Shown here: piece after piece, positions 8,505 to 17,770 of the stretch
Position numbering within the stretch: position 1 is the stretch's first letter
Layout of the letters: every line of letters begins with the position of its first letter
Source: Myxococcales bacterium
GTDB lineage: Bacteria; Myxococcota_A; Polyangia; Fen-1088
Direction of reading: 5' to 3'
Assembly (NCBI GenBank): GCA_003142855.1
Contig: PLNW01000101.1
Coordinates: forward strand, 1-63,641
Length of the DNA: 63,641 bases
The notes under the pieces: model-generated
What the model was told of the DNA's origin: nothing
Databases searched by the model: none
What the model saw: only the letters and a program-made list of their open reading frames with translations
Made by a program: the position numbers and the translations under genes

Positions 8505-9304
8505 ACGATCGCAAGTCTGTCGTGGCTGGCTTGCTCGCCACCTGTTCAATTGCGCCGTTCATTGCAACGCGGGCAAGCGGAGGCGAAGCGCAGGAACTTG
8601 TGGTGTATGCGGCAGCGTCGCTGCGTGAGGTCTTTCAGAACGTTGCGCTCACTTTCGAGAAGCACCACCCAAACCTCAAGGTCCGTTTCAACTTTGCTGG
8701 CAGCCAGGATCTGCGCGTGCAAATCGAGCAAGGCGCCAAGGTCGACGTGTTCGCCTCGGCCGACTGGAAGCACATGAAGCTTCTGGCAACCCAGAACCTG
8801 GTCAGCGAGCCCGCGGTCTTCGCGCGCAATCTGCCGGTCTTGGTCGTGCCCAAGAACAATCCGGCCCAGGTGCGCAGTTTTGCCGATCTGCCCAAGGTCA
8901 CGCATTTGGTGATCGGCGCGCCTGAAGTGCCGATTGGGGCCTACACCGAAACCATTTTCGCAGCGGCGGAGAAGCTCTACGGCAAAGCCTTCCACGAACA
9001 GATTCTGGCGCGGGTGCGCTCGCGCGAGCTGAATGTGCGCCAGGTGTTGACCAAGGTCGCGTTGGGCGAGGCCGACGCGGGCATCGTCTACAAGACCGAC
9101 GCGCTGACCATGCCTGACAAGGTCCAAATCATCGAGATTCCAAGTGAGATCAACCTGGTGGCCGAGTATCCCATCGCCATCTTGAGTGCCGCGCCCCATT
9201 CCGATCAGGCGCGCGCGTTTGTCAAACTGGTCTTGTCCAAGGAAGGGCAGAAGACCTTGGCCGCGGCGGGCTTCAGCAAAGTCGAGCCCAAAGGAGCGAA
9301 GTGA
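8501..9304 (+). CDS. modA: Molybdate-type ABC transporter periplasmic binding protein
   Basis: A 267-residue protein with a Sec signal (residues 1-28) and the ModA opening LVVYAAASLREVFQNVA. Later motifs are FNFAGSQDLRVQIEQGAKVDVFASAD and GEADAGIVYKTDAL, both typical of the SBP family for molybdate or tungstate. I chose the ATG at 8501, which overlaps the regulator stop, rather than the longer frame beginning at 8408. It delivers oxyanion to the ModB permease; the gene overlaps modB by 4 bases (GTGA). Confidence 0.92.
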   Translation: MNDRKSVVAGLLATCSIAPFIATRASGGEAQELVVYAAASLREVFQNVALTFEKHHPNLKVRFNFAGSQDLRVQIEQGAKVDVFASADWKHMKLLATQNLVSEPAVFARNLPVLVVPKNNPAQVRSFADLPKVTHLVIGAPEVPIGAYTETIFAAAEKLYGKAFHEQILARVRSRELNVRQVLTKVALGEADAGIVYKTDALTMPDKVQIIEIPSEINLVAEYPIAILSAAPHSDQARAFVKLVLSKEGQKTLAAAGFSKVEPKGAK

Positions 9305-10125
9305 GGCAAACCGTTCTGAAGAGTCGTCGTCTCTACGACACGGCCATGGTCGGGCTGGGCGGCATCTTGTTGCTCTTCATCGTGCTTCCCTTCGTGGCCC
9401 TGGTTCTCGACGGCGGGCCGGCGGCCATTCTGCGCGGTTTGGGCTGTTCTTTGACCTGGCCGGCGCTGCGCCTCAGCCTGGGGACGACTCTCATCTCAGT
9501 TGTCCTGGTGGTGGTGGGTGGAACGCCTTTGGCCTGGTGGCTGGCGCGCTCGCGCTGGCGTTCGGCGCGCTGGTTGGAAATCTTGTTGCAGCTTCCCGTG
9601 GTGATTCCTCCTGCGGTGGGTGGCATTGCGCTGTTGCTGGCCTTTGGTCGCCGCGGGCTGTTTGGCGGAGCCCTGGAGCGCCTGGGCTGGACACCCGCCT
9701 TCAGTGCCGTGGCGGTTGTCATGGCGCAGGTCTTCGTGTCGGCGCCGTTCTACTTGCAGGCTGCGGTGCAGGCTTTTGGCCGGTTGGACCCGAATTTGCT
9801 GGCCGTGGCGCGCAGCCTGGGCGCTTCGCCGCCGCGCCTACTCTTTCGCGTGGCCTTGCCGCTGGCTCGTCCCTGGCTGATCGGTGGAGCAGCCATGAGC
9901 TGGGCACGCGCGTTGGGGGAATTCGGTGCCACGTTGATGTTCGCGGGGAACATGACGGGAAAGACCCAGACTCTGCCGCTTGCCATTTACACCGCATTGG
10001 AACTCGACATTCACACTGCGCAGGCCTTGTCGCTTTTGTTGGTTTCGTTTGCCTTTGCCCTCCTGCTCTTTCTCCGGCGCTTCAATCGCGATCCTGAAGT
10101 CGCGCGCAGATTGGCCACACAATGA
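9301..10125 (+). CDS. modB: Molybdate-type ABC transporter permease
   Basis: A 274-residue inner-membrane protein with five or six hydrophobic segments. It carries the binding-protein-dependent permease loop ARSLGASPPRLLFRVALPLARP with the EAA-type coupling motif, and GEFGATLMFAGNMTGKTQTLPLAIY, the signature C-terminal region of ModB. The start codon is GTG at 9301, inside the modA stop. The stop overlaps the modC ATG by 4 bases. It should form a homodimeric channel with ModC. Confidence 0.93.
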   Translation: MRQTVLKSRRLYDTAMVGLGGILLLFIVLPFVALVLDGGPAAILRGLGCSLTWPALRLSLGTTLISVVLVVVGGTPLAWWLARSRWRSARWLEILLQLPVVIPPAVGGIALLLAFGRRGLFGGALERLGWTPAFSAVAVVMAQVFVSAPFYLQAAVQAFGRLDPNLLAVARSLGASPPRLLFRVALPLARPWLIGGAAMSWARALGEFGATLMFAGNMTGKTQTLPLAIYTALELDIHTAQALSLLLVSFAFALLLFLRRFNRDPEVARRLATQ

Positions 10126-10922
10126 CCGGCGACTCAGTCGCGCAACTGTCGGTTGCGGTGGAAGCCGTCCTGGGAACATTCTCGTTGCAGGCTTCACTGG
10201 AGGTTGGGGGTGAGCCGCTGGCTTTGGTTGGCCCCAACGGATCGGGCAAGACCAGCCTGCTGTTGACCATCTTGGGACTACGTCAGCCTGAGCGCGGCCG
10301 CATCGTGCTCTGCGACGAGGTTCTCTTCGACGCGGCCTTGGCCATCGATCGTCCCACGGAAGAGCGCCACCTCGCGTACTTGCCGCAAGATTTTGGATTG
10401 TTTCCCCACCTGAGTGCCATCGAGAACGTCGTCTTCGCCCTGGCGTGCAGGTCACAGCGGGCGAGCGCACAGCAGCGTCGCGGCGAGGCCATGACATGGC
10501 TGGAGCGTTTCGGAATCGGCAAGCTGGCGGATCGAAGCCCTGCGCAGCTTTCCGGCGGTGAACGGCAGCGCATCGCACTGGCGCGGGCCTTGGCCTCGTC
10601 TCCCAAGGCGCTTTTGCTCGACGAGCCCACGGCATCTTTGGATGTCGAGGCACGCGTCGAGGTGCGTGCGTTCCTGGCCGAATCCATTCGCTCGCTCGGC
10701 TTGCCCACTATCCTGGTCACCCACGACGCCAACGATGTCGAGGCGCTGGCCAGCCGCGTGGCGGTGCTTGAGAAAGGCCGGGTTGCCGGTTGCGGCTTGC
10801 TGGCCGACATCCGTCAGAATCCGCCGACTTCGTTTGCAGGCAAGCTGTTTGATTCGTCGAGAGTTTCGGGTGCCGGCGCAATGGCCGGCCCCTCTTGCAT
10901 TGGAGATGCCTGTCACAACTGA
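10122..10922 (+). CDS. modC: Molybdate-type ABC transporter ATP-binding protein
   Basis: Walker A is GPNGSGKTS (about residues 38-46), the signature motif is LSGGERQRIALARAL, Walker B is ALLLDEPTASLD, and the switch is VTHD. The 266-residue protein ends soon after the ATPase domain, so it lacks the C-terminal MOP/TOBE regulatory domain seen in long ModC. Sensing may instead rest with the regulator encoded at the head of the operon. The last residues (GPSCIGDACHN) are unusual. The next gene follows after 17 bases with an excellent ribosome binding site. Confidence 0.9.
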   Translation: MTGDSVAQLSVAVEAVLGTFSLQASLEVGGEPLALVGPNGSGKTSLLLTILGLRQPERGRIVLCDEVLFDAALAIDRPTEERHLAYLPQDFGLFPHLSAIENVVFALACRSQRASAQQRRGEAMTWLERFGIGKLADRSPAQLSGGERQRIALARALASSPKALLLDEPTASLDVEARVEVRAFLAESIRSLGLPTILVTHDANDVEALASRVAVLEKGRVAGCGLLADIRQNPPTSFAGKLFDSSRVSGAGAMAGPSCIGDACHN

Positions 10923-10939
10923 AATAGGAGGTTCCAGCT

Positions 10940-12628
10940 ATGCCAACGTGTTTCGTCTCTAGAATTCGGTCCGCTTCTGCCTGTTTGTTTTCACTGGGCA
11001 TTGCGGCTGCGCTGTCAGGATGCGGCAGCTCATCGGTGACCAAACCTGCTGATGCCGGCCATGATGCACTGGCCGCAACTGACGTGTTGGCTGCCGCCGA
11101 CACAGTCAACTCCAACCCGGGCCTGGATGCCGCCCAACCCGACGCTGCCGCAGACATGGCGGTCATCGGCGACACTGCGTTGAATCCAGGGTTGGACGCG
11201 ACTGACATGGACACCGGAACGGTGGCTGATGCGCCCAGCCCCAATGGCGGAATGGATGCGCCCGCGGCGGACGTCGCGGCCGACGGAGCCGGCGATGGTG
11301 GAGACAGCGGAGCCGGTGATGGTGGCGACAGCGGAGGCGGCGATGCCGGTCCTTTGACCGCCTGTTCCTCGTTGGTCAATCCACTGTACATAATGACCGG
11401 CGACACACAGGTGCCGGTGCTGAAGGCCCTGGGAAAGGCCTTGAGGCAAAATGCGGCGAACCCCATCACCCTGGTCTGGTTCGCGACCGGATCCTGCACC
11501 ATCATCGACGCGGTCTACAACGGCACCCCGCTGACACAGATCCCGTCCTACATTCCCAGCGACCCCACCTGGGATGCCACCACAGGGGCAGTGCCGACCT
11601 GTGCGCTGGAAAGTGGCGGGCGCAATGTGGACATCGGAATCCCAATCGTGTTTCCCGCAGCCTGCTCAAGTGCTACACCGCCCGCCAATCTCGGCGCATT
11701 CAAGGGTCCGGTGCAGTCGATGCTCTTCGTGGTGCCCAAGTCGGCTTCGCCCATGGCCATCAGCTCACAACAGGCAGCCCTGGTCTTTGGCACCGGCGCC
11801 ACCGCCAACATCGCGCCCTGGATCGACGAGAACTTCTATTTCATTCGCCCACCCACCAAGGGCGTGGAGGTGAGCCTTGGCGCCTTGATCGGTGTGGCAC
11901 CTGCGCTGTGGCACGGGAAGCAGATCAGCGCCTCCAACGATGTCGCCACTGACGTGGCCACGTCGGCGCAGCCTGACAAGACCATCGGCATTCTTGGCAG
12001 CGAGACCTACGACAGCACAACCAACCGGGCCAATCTCAAGGCGCTGGCTTTCCAGGCCGTGAATCAGCCCAACGGCTATCTTCCCGATTCCACTGCAACG
12101 GCCTTCGACAAGCGAAGTCTTCGCGAGGGGCACTATGTTGCCTGGGCGCATGTCTTCTACTTGACCAAGGTGGCCTCAACCGACGCAGGCGTGTCCGTTC
12201 CAGTCAGCCCCAACGCCAAGCTGTTCATCGACATTCTCACCAACACAGCCGATCCCGGCATTCCGTCTACGCTGGATCCAGTCGCACTGGTGGCGCAGAA
12301 GGGGATTGTTCCTCTGTGTGCCATGACGGTGACCCGATCCACAGAGGGTGGCAATCTTTCACTGTCCCCGCCTCCTGATCCGTGCGGTTGCTACTTCGAG
12401 AGCAAGCTCAACACGGCTACGGTTCCTGCTTCCTGCGTGACCTGCACCACAAGTGCCTCTTGCACGGGAGGCACCACTTGCCGACATGGCTACTGCGAGG
12501 CTGACGATGGCCGCACTTCACTGAGCGATTGCAGCGCTCTTGCAAGCGGAGCCACCCACGCGCAAATCATCAACAATACCTGCACTGCTGGGGCGCGCTT
12601 CCAGGCCGACAACATTCCCACTCCGTGA
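10940..12628 (+). CDS. Lipoprotein with phosphate/oxyanion-binding-protein-like domain
   Basis: A 562-residue protein with lipobox LSGC near residue 31, then about 110 residues of Asp/Ala/Gly-rich linker. The domain from residue 140 opens with IMTGDTQVPVLKALGKALR and FATGSCTIIDAVYNGT, resembling the type 2 periplasmic-binding fold of PstS-like proteins (GSS or GSC near the ligand site). Late Cys-rich segments (CGCYFE, CVTCTT, CTGGTTCRHGYCE) suggest a disulfide-rich end. AGGAGG at 10926-10931 supports the start. Cotranscription with modABC and a TonB receptor suggests capture of an oxyanion or its chelate, not shown here. Confidence 0.7.
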   Translation: MPTCFVSRIRSASACLFSLGIAAALSGCGSSSVTKPADAGHDALAATDVLAAADTVNSNPGLDAAQPDAAADMAVIGDTALNPGLDATDMDTGTVADAPSPNGGMDAPAADVAADGAGDGGDSGAGDGGDSGGGDAGPLTACSSLVNPLYIMTGDTQVPVLKALGKALRQNAANPITLVWFATGSCTIIDAVYNGTPLTQIPSYIPSDPTWDATTGAVPTCALESGGRNVDIGIPIVFPAACSSATPPANLGAFKGPVQSMLFVVPKSASPMAISSQQAALVFGTGATANIAPWIDENFYFIRPPTKGVEVSLGALIGVAPALWHGKQISASNDVATDVATSAQPDKTIGILGSETYDSTTNRANLKALAFQAVNQPNGYLPDSTATAFDKRSLREGHYVAWAHVFYLTKVASTDAGVSVPVSPNAKLFIDILTNTADPGIPSTLDPVALVAQKGIVPLCAMTVTRSTEGGNLSLSPPPDPCGCYFESKLNTATVPASCVTCTTSASCTGGTTCRHGYCEADDGRTSLSDCSALASGATHAQIINNTCTAGARFQADNIPTP

Positions 12629-13920
12629 ACACGCGCATTGGCCGGTTGGGTTTGGGCGGGCTTCTCCTGGTCGGGGCGGTTCAGCCCGCCCTGGCCGAGG
12701 AGGCGCCTGCGCCATCTCAACCAGCGGCGGCGACTAGTTCGGCGGGCCGTCTGAGCGTAGGCGAGACCATTCTGACGGTGGGAGGGTTTCTGCAGGCAGA
12801 TGCCGTGCTGACCGACCAGTCCTCGCAGGATCAGCTCTCCCCCTCTGGGGGAGAGCCTCTCAATACCCAGCGGTTTCTTATTCGACGTGGACACCTCTTC
12901 GTCGAAGCCAGCCGAAGGATGCTTCGGGCGGCCGTGGAGCTGGACGCCAATACCATCAAGGGCATGGCGCTGGGGCTGGCGCGCGCCGAGCTAGCCCTGG
13001 GCAAGGCGCGGCCCACGTGGAACTGGGAGCTTGCCGTTGGCCTGGTTCGCATCCCATTCGGTCTCGAAGTTCGGGAATGGGATCCGGATCGGTTCTTCTT
13101 GGAACGCAGCAACGTCAGTCGGGCACTTTTCCCCGGCAACTTCGATTTGGGTGCGCGCGCGCAGGTTTCCTGGCGCTTCCTTCGTGCACAAGTTGCGGCG
13201 ATGAACGGCAACCCACTGGGGGACGCGTCCTTCCCAGCTCGCGATCCAAACTCAGCCAAGGATTTCGTCGGCAGGCTGGGAATGGACGCGACTGTCGCAA
13301 CCAAGGTCCATGTAACCGCTGGCGTTTCTTCGCTGAAAGGCACGGGGTTTCATCCAGGCACGCCCGCGACCAAGAACGTCCTGGTTTGGAACGACCAGAA
13401 TGAGGACGGCATTGTCCAGCTCAGTGAGATTCAGATCATCCCGGGCCGAGCGGCCACGCCCTCGCGGAACTTCTCGCGCTTTGCCGTCGGGGCTGACAGT
13501 CGCATCGGCTTGGCAATTCCTCGCTTGGGCAATTCAGTGCTCTTCGGCGAAGTGATTTGGGGCAGCAATCTAGATCGTGGGCTCCGGCCCGCCGATCCCA
13601 TCGCCTCTGGCCGCGACTTGCGGGAATTCGGTTGGGTGGTGGGCGCCAGCCAGGAATTCACCTCGTGGGTCGGGTTGGGCGTTCGCTACGACTTCTACAA
13701 CCCGGACGTGGATGCCTCTCGTCAGACGCCCACGGTTCTGGTGCCCAGGGACGTGTCCTTTCACACCTGGACCTTCACGCTTTCGTGGGGCGGTTTTGCG
13801 CACGATCGCCTGATGCTGGAATATCAACACAACCGCAATGCGCTGGGCATGGCCTCCGACGGATCGCCCACGACGCTGGCGGCCGACACGCTCACCCTGC
13901 GCGGGCAGATGGTGTTCTGA
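12625..13920 (+). CDS. Outer-membrane beta-barrel porin, phosphate-selective porin O/P-like
   Basis: About 431 residues beginning with a Sec signal (GLGGLLLVGAVQPALA). The mature part has amphipathic beta-strand alternation with the porin-type opening LTVGGFLQADAV, RGHLFVEASRRMLRAAVELD and IPFGLEVREWDPDRFFLERS, and it ends with an aromatic residue (RGQMVF), as outer-membrane barrels do. The start is GTG at 12625, overlapping the previous stop, instead of the longer frame from 12529. It probably lets the oxyanion or its complex cross the outer membrane. The stop overlaps the next ATG (TGATG). Confidence 0.75.
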   Translation: MNTRIGRLGLGGLLLVGAVQPALAEEAPAPSQPAAATSSAGRLSVGETILTVGGFLQADAVLTDQSSQDQLSPSGGEPLNTQRFLIRRGHLFVEASRRMLRAAVELDANTIKGMALGLARAELALGKARPTWNWELAVGLVRIPFGLEVREWDPDRFFLERSNVSRALFPGNFDLGARAQVSWRFLRAQVAAMNGNPLGDASFPARDPNSAKDFVGRLGMDATVATKVHVTAGVSSLKGTGFHPGTPATKNVLVWNDQNEDGIVQLSEIQIIPGRAATPSRNFSRFAVGADSRIGLAIPRLGNSVLFGEVIWGSNLDRGLRPADPIASGRDLREFGWVVGASQEFTSWVGLGVRYDFYNPDVDASRQTPTVLVPRDVSFHTWTFTLSWGGFAHDRLMLEYQHNRNALGMASDGSPTTLAADTLTLRGQMVF

Positions 13921-14822
13921 TGAGTTTCCGACCGGGTATCTGGTTTCTGCCGCTGGCCGTGGCTGCTTGCGGCGGCACCAGCAGTGACACCGGCCTGGAG
14001 GCTGCCGTGCGCGTAGCCGGAGGCCAGTTCTATCCCGGCTCGATCGACAAGCTGGCCAGTGCGGATGTGCCAACCGTCGTGGATGTGCTGAACAGCCAGA
14101 ACGTGATCATACCTGGCTTGCAGAACAAACAAATCTCTGGCCGGCTGGATCCAGGGAGCACGGCTGTGGCCATCGGTTTTTCCGGCGACATCGGCTACTG
14201 GATTCTCCCGGCTGATGGCCCCGACGCAGACAGTCCGACCCAACCGACCTTCCATGCCAGTCTATCCTTTTCTCCTTCGCTGCCACAAACCTCCTACGAT
14301 CTCATCGTCCGCGCCGTAACCCCTCCCAATACTATCGGGCCCGCTACGCATGTGGCTTTGGACGTTGAGCCAAGCCTGCCTCCGACCGGGGCATTGGTGG
14401 TTTCACTGTGGTGGGATACGGGGTCCGATCTCGATCTGCATGTGGTCGACCCCTACGGGGTCGAAATCTGGGCCGGCAACATCAACTCCTATGATCGATA
14501 TTCGACGTTGCCAGCGCCCGATGCTGGCGCCATGAGCGAAGCTGGCATTCTGGACTTCGACTCCAACGCCGGGTGTGTCATCGATGGCCGCTGCAATGAA
14601 AACGTGGTCTGGTCAGTGGCCGCGCCGGCCGGTGACTATGTGGCCCGGGTCGACACATTCTCGCTCTGCGGGAATTCCGCCGCGCGCTGGACTGTGGAGG
14701 CGTTGTTTGACGGGGTTTCCTTGGGCAAGGCCGAGGGCGAGGCGCTTCCGGCCAGTCAGCGTTTCAGCAAAGGCAAGGGTAGTGGAGTCACGGCCCTGTC
14801 ATTCACAGTTGCATCCCCATGA
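13920..14822 (+). CDS. Lipoprotein with YfaP/DUF2135 domain
   Basis: A 300-residue lipoprotein (lipobox LAVAAC near residue 18). Residues 155-275 form a YfaP/DUF2135-type domain with WWDTGSDLDLHVVDPYG, ILDFDSNAGC and GDYVARVDTFSLCG. Such domains accompany von Willebrand or secretion-associated proteins and often bind calcium; their exact role is unknown. The start at 13920 overlaps the porin stop and the stop overlaps the TonB-receptor ATG, so it is a committed part of the transport operon. A partner or plug for the outer-membrane components is a reasonable guess. Confidence 0.72.
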   Translation: MSFRPGIWFLPLAVAACGGTSSDTGLEAAVRVAGGQFYPGSIDKLASADVPTVVDVLNSQNVIIPGLQNKQISGRLDPGSTAVAIGFSGDIGYWILPADGPDADSPTQPTFHASLSFSPSLPQTSYDLIVRAVTPPNTIGPATHVALDVEPSLPPTGALVVSLWWDTGSDLDLHVVDPYGVEIWAGNINSYDRYSTLPAPDAGAMSEAGILDFDSNAGCVIDGRCNENVVWSVAAPAGDYVARVDTFSLCGNSAARWTVEALFDGVSLGKAEGEALPASQRFSKGKGSGVTALSFTVASP

Positions 14823-16867
14823 GCCCGCGGGCGAGTGTCTTCGCGCTGGCGATCTTTTCGGCCACGCCCGAAGCAGCGGTGCTGGCGAGCGACGGCTACG
14901 AGACCGTGGTGGTCGCTCCGCCGGCCAAGGCAGCGGGGGAAACTGGCCTTTCCACGGCTGAGTTGCGCCAGATCCCTGGAGCGCAGGGCGATGCCGGCAA
15001 GGCTTTGGAAAACTTGCCAGGCGTGGCTCGTCCGGGACTGGCGGGCGGCGAACTCGTGGTGTGGGGAGCGGCGCCCAACGAGACGCGCGTGGTGATTGAC
15101 GGCATGGAAATACCGGCGCTGTACCACCTGGGTGGGCTGCGCTCGGTGGTTCACAGTGGCTTCCTGCGCACGCTGACCCTTGTGCCTGGCGGCTATGGCG
15201 CGGAGTATGGCCGCGGCCTGGGCGGCCTCATTCAGATGGCCAGCCGCGGGCCACCTGTCGAGCGCTACCAGGGGGAGGTGGATGCGGATGTCCTGGATGC
15301 GTCGTTTGCGGCGGGCGTTGCGCTCGGAAACGGTGGAGGCGTGCTTGCCGCCGGCCGCATCGGCTATTTGGATCGCATCCTGGACGGCGCGTTGTCATCG
15401 GAGACGCGTCGCCTGTTTCCCCTGGCGCACTATCGCGACTTTCAGGGCAAGGTGGTTGTCCCTTTGCGCGACAATGAGAAGGTCGAGGTGATCTTCCTGA
15501 CTTCTTTTGATGCCAGCTCGATCGCTGGCAACACCGCGACTCCTTCCTCGTATGCCGAGCAAGACCGGAATCAATCCTTCTCGCGCTTCGGGGTCAGGTA
15601 CGTGCGCGCCTTTCCCGACGGTTCAGCCGCGTCGCTAGTCCCCTTTGTTGGCTGGGACCAGACACGACGGCAGGAGATCGCGGCGCAGGGTGGGGCGGAC
15701 GAGTCGGTCACCTCGACTGTGCTGGGTCTGCGCGGAGAGTATGGTGCGCCGGTCTCGCCGAGGCTGACGTTGGTTGTGGGGTTCGACGGACTTGTCCAGC
15801 TTGCGAACCTGCAGCGTTCAGGATCGCCGACGCTGCCGCCAAGGGAAGGCGACATTGTCGCCTTTGGCCAGTCAGTTTCGGGCAAGGCCAGCGCTGACAC
15901 GTGGAGTGCTGCGGTCACAAACCTGGCCCCCTACACCACGTTGGAGATCACTCGGGGGCGCTGGCGCGTGCTTCCATCGCTGCGTCTTGACGGCGTCGTG
16001 ATTTCACCCAATCGCAGCGCTCCTGAGAATGGCGTCACGCCGCGCGCCGGGTCTTCGCGTTTGTCCTGGTCGCCGTCTCCTCGCCTGACCATCGCACACC
16101 AAACCCGTTCCTGGTTGCGCGAGAAGCTGGCGTTTGGGCTGTACCAGCAAGCCCCTGAGCCGAGCGATCTGAGTGCGGTCTTTGGCGCACCGACGCTGGG
16201 GGTTGCCCATGCCCTGCACATTGTGGTGGGGACAGACATCGATTTTGGTCAGCGCTTCACTGTGCAACCCACCTTGTTCTATCGGTACATGTGGGATCTG
16301 GTGATGCGCAATCCAGATGCAAGTCCCGCACTGGCCCATGCTTTGGTTCAGGATGGGGTGGGGCGTGCCTATGGCGCGCAGGTTCTCTTGCGATTTTCGC
16401 CTCACCCGGCGCTTTCCGGTTGGCTGGCCTACACGCTGAGCCGCAGCGAGCGTCGGCACTCGTCCGAGTCTTCCTACCGACTGCTCGACCAAGACCAACC
16501 CCATCTTCTCACCTTTGCTGCCCATGCGTCGCGAGGCGGCTTCGTCCTGGGTGTGCGCTTTCGCTTGGCCAGCGGAATGCCACGAACCCCGGTGACTGGC
16601 AGCTATTTGGATGCGACCACGGGACAGTTCCAGCCCATCTTCGGGCAACAGAACAGCATTCGCCTGCCGGCCTTCTATGCGCTCGATCTTCGCGTGGAAA
16701 AGCACTTTCGCCGACGTTCGCTGGACATCGTTCCTTACCTAGAGATTCTCAACCTCACCAATCACGCGAACGTCGAGGAATTTGCCTATGACGAACAGTT
16801 CGCCTCGCGCTCGAACATCACGGGCCTGCCCATCCTGGCTGTGGCCGGAGTTTCAGTGAGGTTCTGA
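14819..16867 (+). CDS. TonB-dependent outer-membrane receptor
   Basis: A 682-residue protein with signal peptide and a TonB-box-like ETVVV near residue 28. The plug domain follows (LENLPGVARPGLAGGELVVW, then VVIDGMEIPALYHLGG and GYGAEYGRGLGGLIQMAS). The rest is a beta barrel of about 520 residues that ends in an aromatic/hydrophobic strand (VAGVSVRF). It overlaps neighbours on both sides by 4 bases or less. The family imports scarce ligands across the outer membrane using TonB energy; operon position suggests the ligand is the same oxyanion or a chelate of it. Specificity cannot be read from sequence. Confidence 0.9.
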   Translation: MSPRASVFALAIFSATPEAAVLASDGYETVVVAPPAKAAGETGLSTAELRQIPGAQGDAGKALENLPGVARPGLAGGELVVWGAAPNETRVVIDGMEIPALYHLGGLRSVVHSGFLRTLTLVPGGYGAEYGRGLGGLIQMASRGPPVERYQGEVDADVLDASFAAGVALGNGGGVLAAGRIGYLDRILDGALSSETRRLFPLAHYRDFQGKVVVPLRDNEKVEVIFLTSFDASSIAGNTATPSSYAEQDRNQSFSRFGVRYVRAFPDGSAASLVPFVGWDQTRRQEIAAQGGADESVTSTVLGLRGEYGAPVSPRLTLVVGFDGLVQLANLQRSGSPTLPPREGDIVAFGQSVSGKASADTWSAAVTNLAPYTTLEITRGRWRVLPSLRLDGVVISPNRSAPENGVTPRAGSSRLSWSPSPRLTIAHQTRSWLREKLAFGLYQQAPEPSDLSAVFGAPTLGVAHALHIVVGTDIDFGQRFTVQPTLFYRYMWDLVMRNPDASPALAHALVQDGVGRAYGAQVLLRFSPHPALSGWLAYTLSRSERRHSSESSYRLLDQDQPHLLTFAAHASRGGFVLGVRFRLASGMPRTPVTGSYLDATTGQFQPIFGQQNSIRLPAFYALDLRVEKHFRRRSLDIVPYLEILNLTNHANVEEFAYDEQFASRSNITGLPILAVAGVSVRF

Positions 16868-17766
16868 TGCGCAGGTCGGATTTTCTCGCGTTCTTGTTGC
16901 TGGCCGGCTGCGCGCCCAAGATGGGCAATCCCGCCTCGCTGATCACGCAGGAACGGGTCATCGGCGTGCGCGCCGAGCCCGCCGAAGCGGCGCCTGGGGA
17001 TCTGGTCAAGTATTCAAGTTTGGTGGTTTCTCCCTCGGGAACCGTCGAGGCCCCAGACCTGTCATGGAGCCTGTGCAATCTGCGCAAGCCGGTTGCGGAG
17101 AACACACCCGTGAGTCAGGCCTGCCTGACCGACGATCTGGCGCAGTCGGCACAAGGCGTGTCTGCTTCGATTCAGACACCCAGCTCCGCGTGTTCAAATT
17201 TTGGGCCGCTGGCGCCGCCCTCAAGCAGTGGAACTCTTCGACCCTCTGACCCGGACGCTACCGGCGGCTACTACCAACCACTTCGACTCGATCTGGGCGC
17301 GGAGCAAGTCATCTTCCGCGAGCGGCTGAGCTGCGGTCTGGCGGGTGCTTCGCTGGTGATGGCCCAGGAATTCCGCGCGCGCTACACGGCAAACCAGAAT
17401 CCGACCTTGGTGTCGCTGTCAGGCCTGGTGGGCGAGACGCCGGCGTCGCTCGGTTCCTTGCCAGCCAGTCAGCGCATTCGCCTGGTTGCGACCTGGTCGC
17501 CCGAGTCGGCGGAGTCATATCCCGTGTTCGATTCCGCCTCGCAAACTCTGGCAGATCGTCGCGAGGCCCTTTGGCTTTCCTGGTTCGCCACCGCCGGCTC
17601 ATTCGACGACTCGGTGACTGGCCGCGGGGAAGACGACAGTGCGGTGTTGACGGAAAACCCCTGGCAATCTCCCGCAGAGGCCGGGGTCGTGTTGCTGTGG
17701 CTGGTCTTGCACGACAGTCGCGGCGGGGCGGACTTCGCCTCTTACACGCTGACGGTTGTGCCGTAG
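16867..17766 (+). CDS. Hypothetical lipoprotein ending the transport operon
   Basis: A 299-residue lipoprotein with lipobox LLAGC near residue 13 and a beta-rich body of about 280 residues that I do not match to a named family. It has repeated Ser/Pro segments and ends LHDSRGGADFASYTLTVV. The start overlaps the receptor stop (TGATG), so translation is coupled. It ends 4 bases before the convergent GH26 gene. It may be the surface partner of the TonB-dependent receptor, as small lipoproteins often are, but that is an inference from position. Confidence 0.68.
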   Translation: MRRSDFLAFLLLAGCAPKMGNPASLITQERVIGVRAEPAEAAPGDLVKYSSLVVSPSGTVEAPDLSWSLCNLRKPVAENTPVSQACLTDDLAQSAQGVSASIQTPSSACSNFGPLAPPSSSGTLRPSDPDATGGYYQPLRLDLGAEQVIFRERLSCGLAGASLVMAQEFRARYTANQNPTLVSLSGLVGETPASLGSLPASQRIRLVATWSPESAESYPVFDSASQTLADRREALWLSWFATAGSFDDSVTGRGEDDSAVLTENPWQSPAEAGVVLLWLVLHDSRGGADFASYTLTVVP

Positions 17767-17770
17767 GCGT

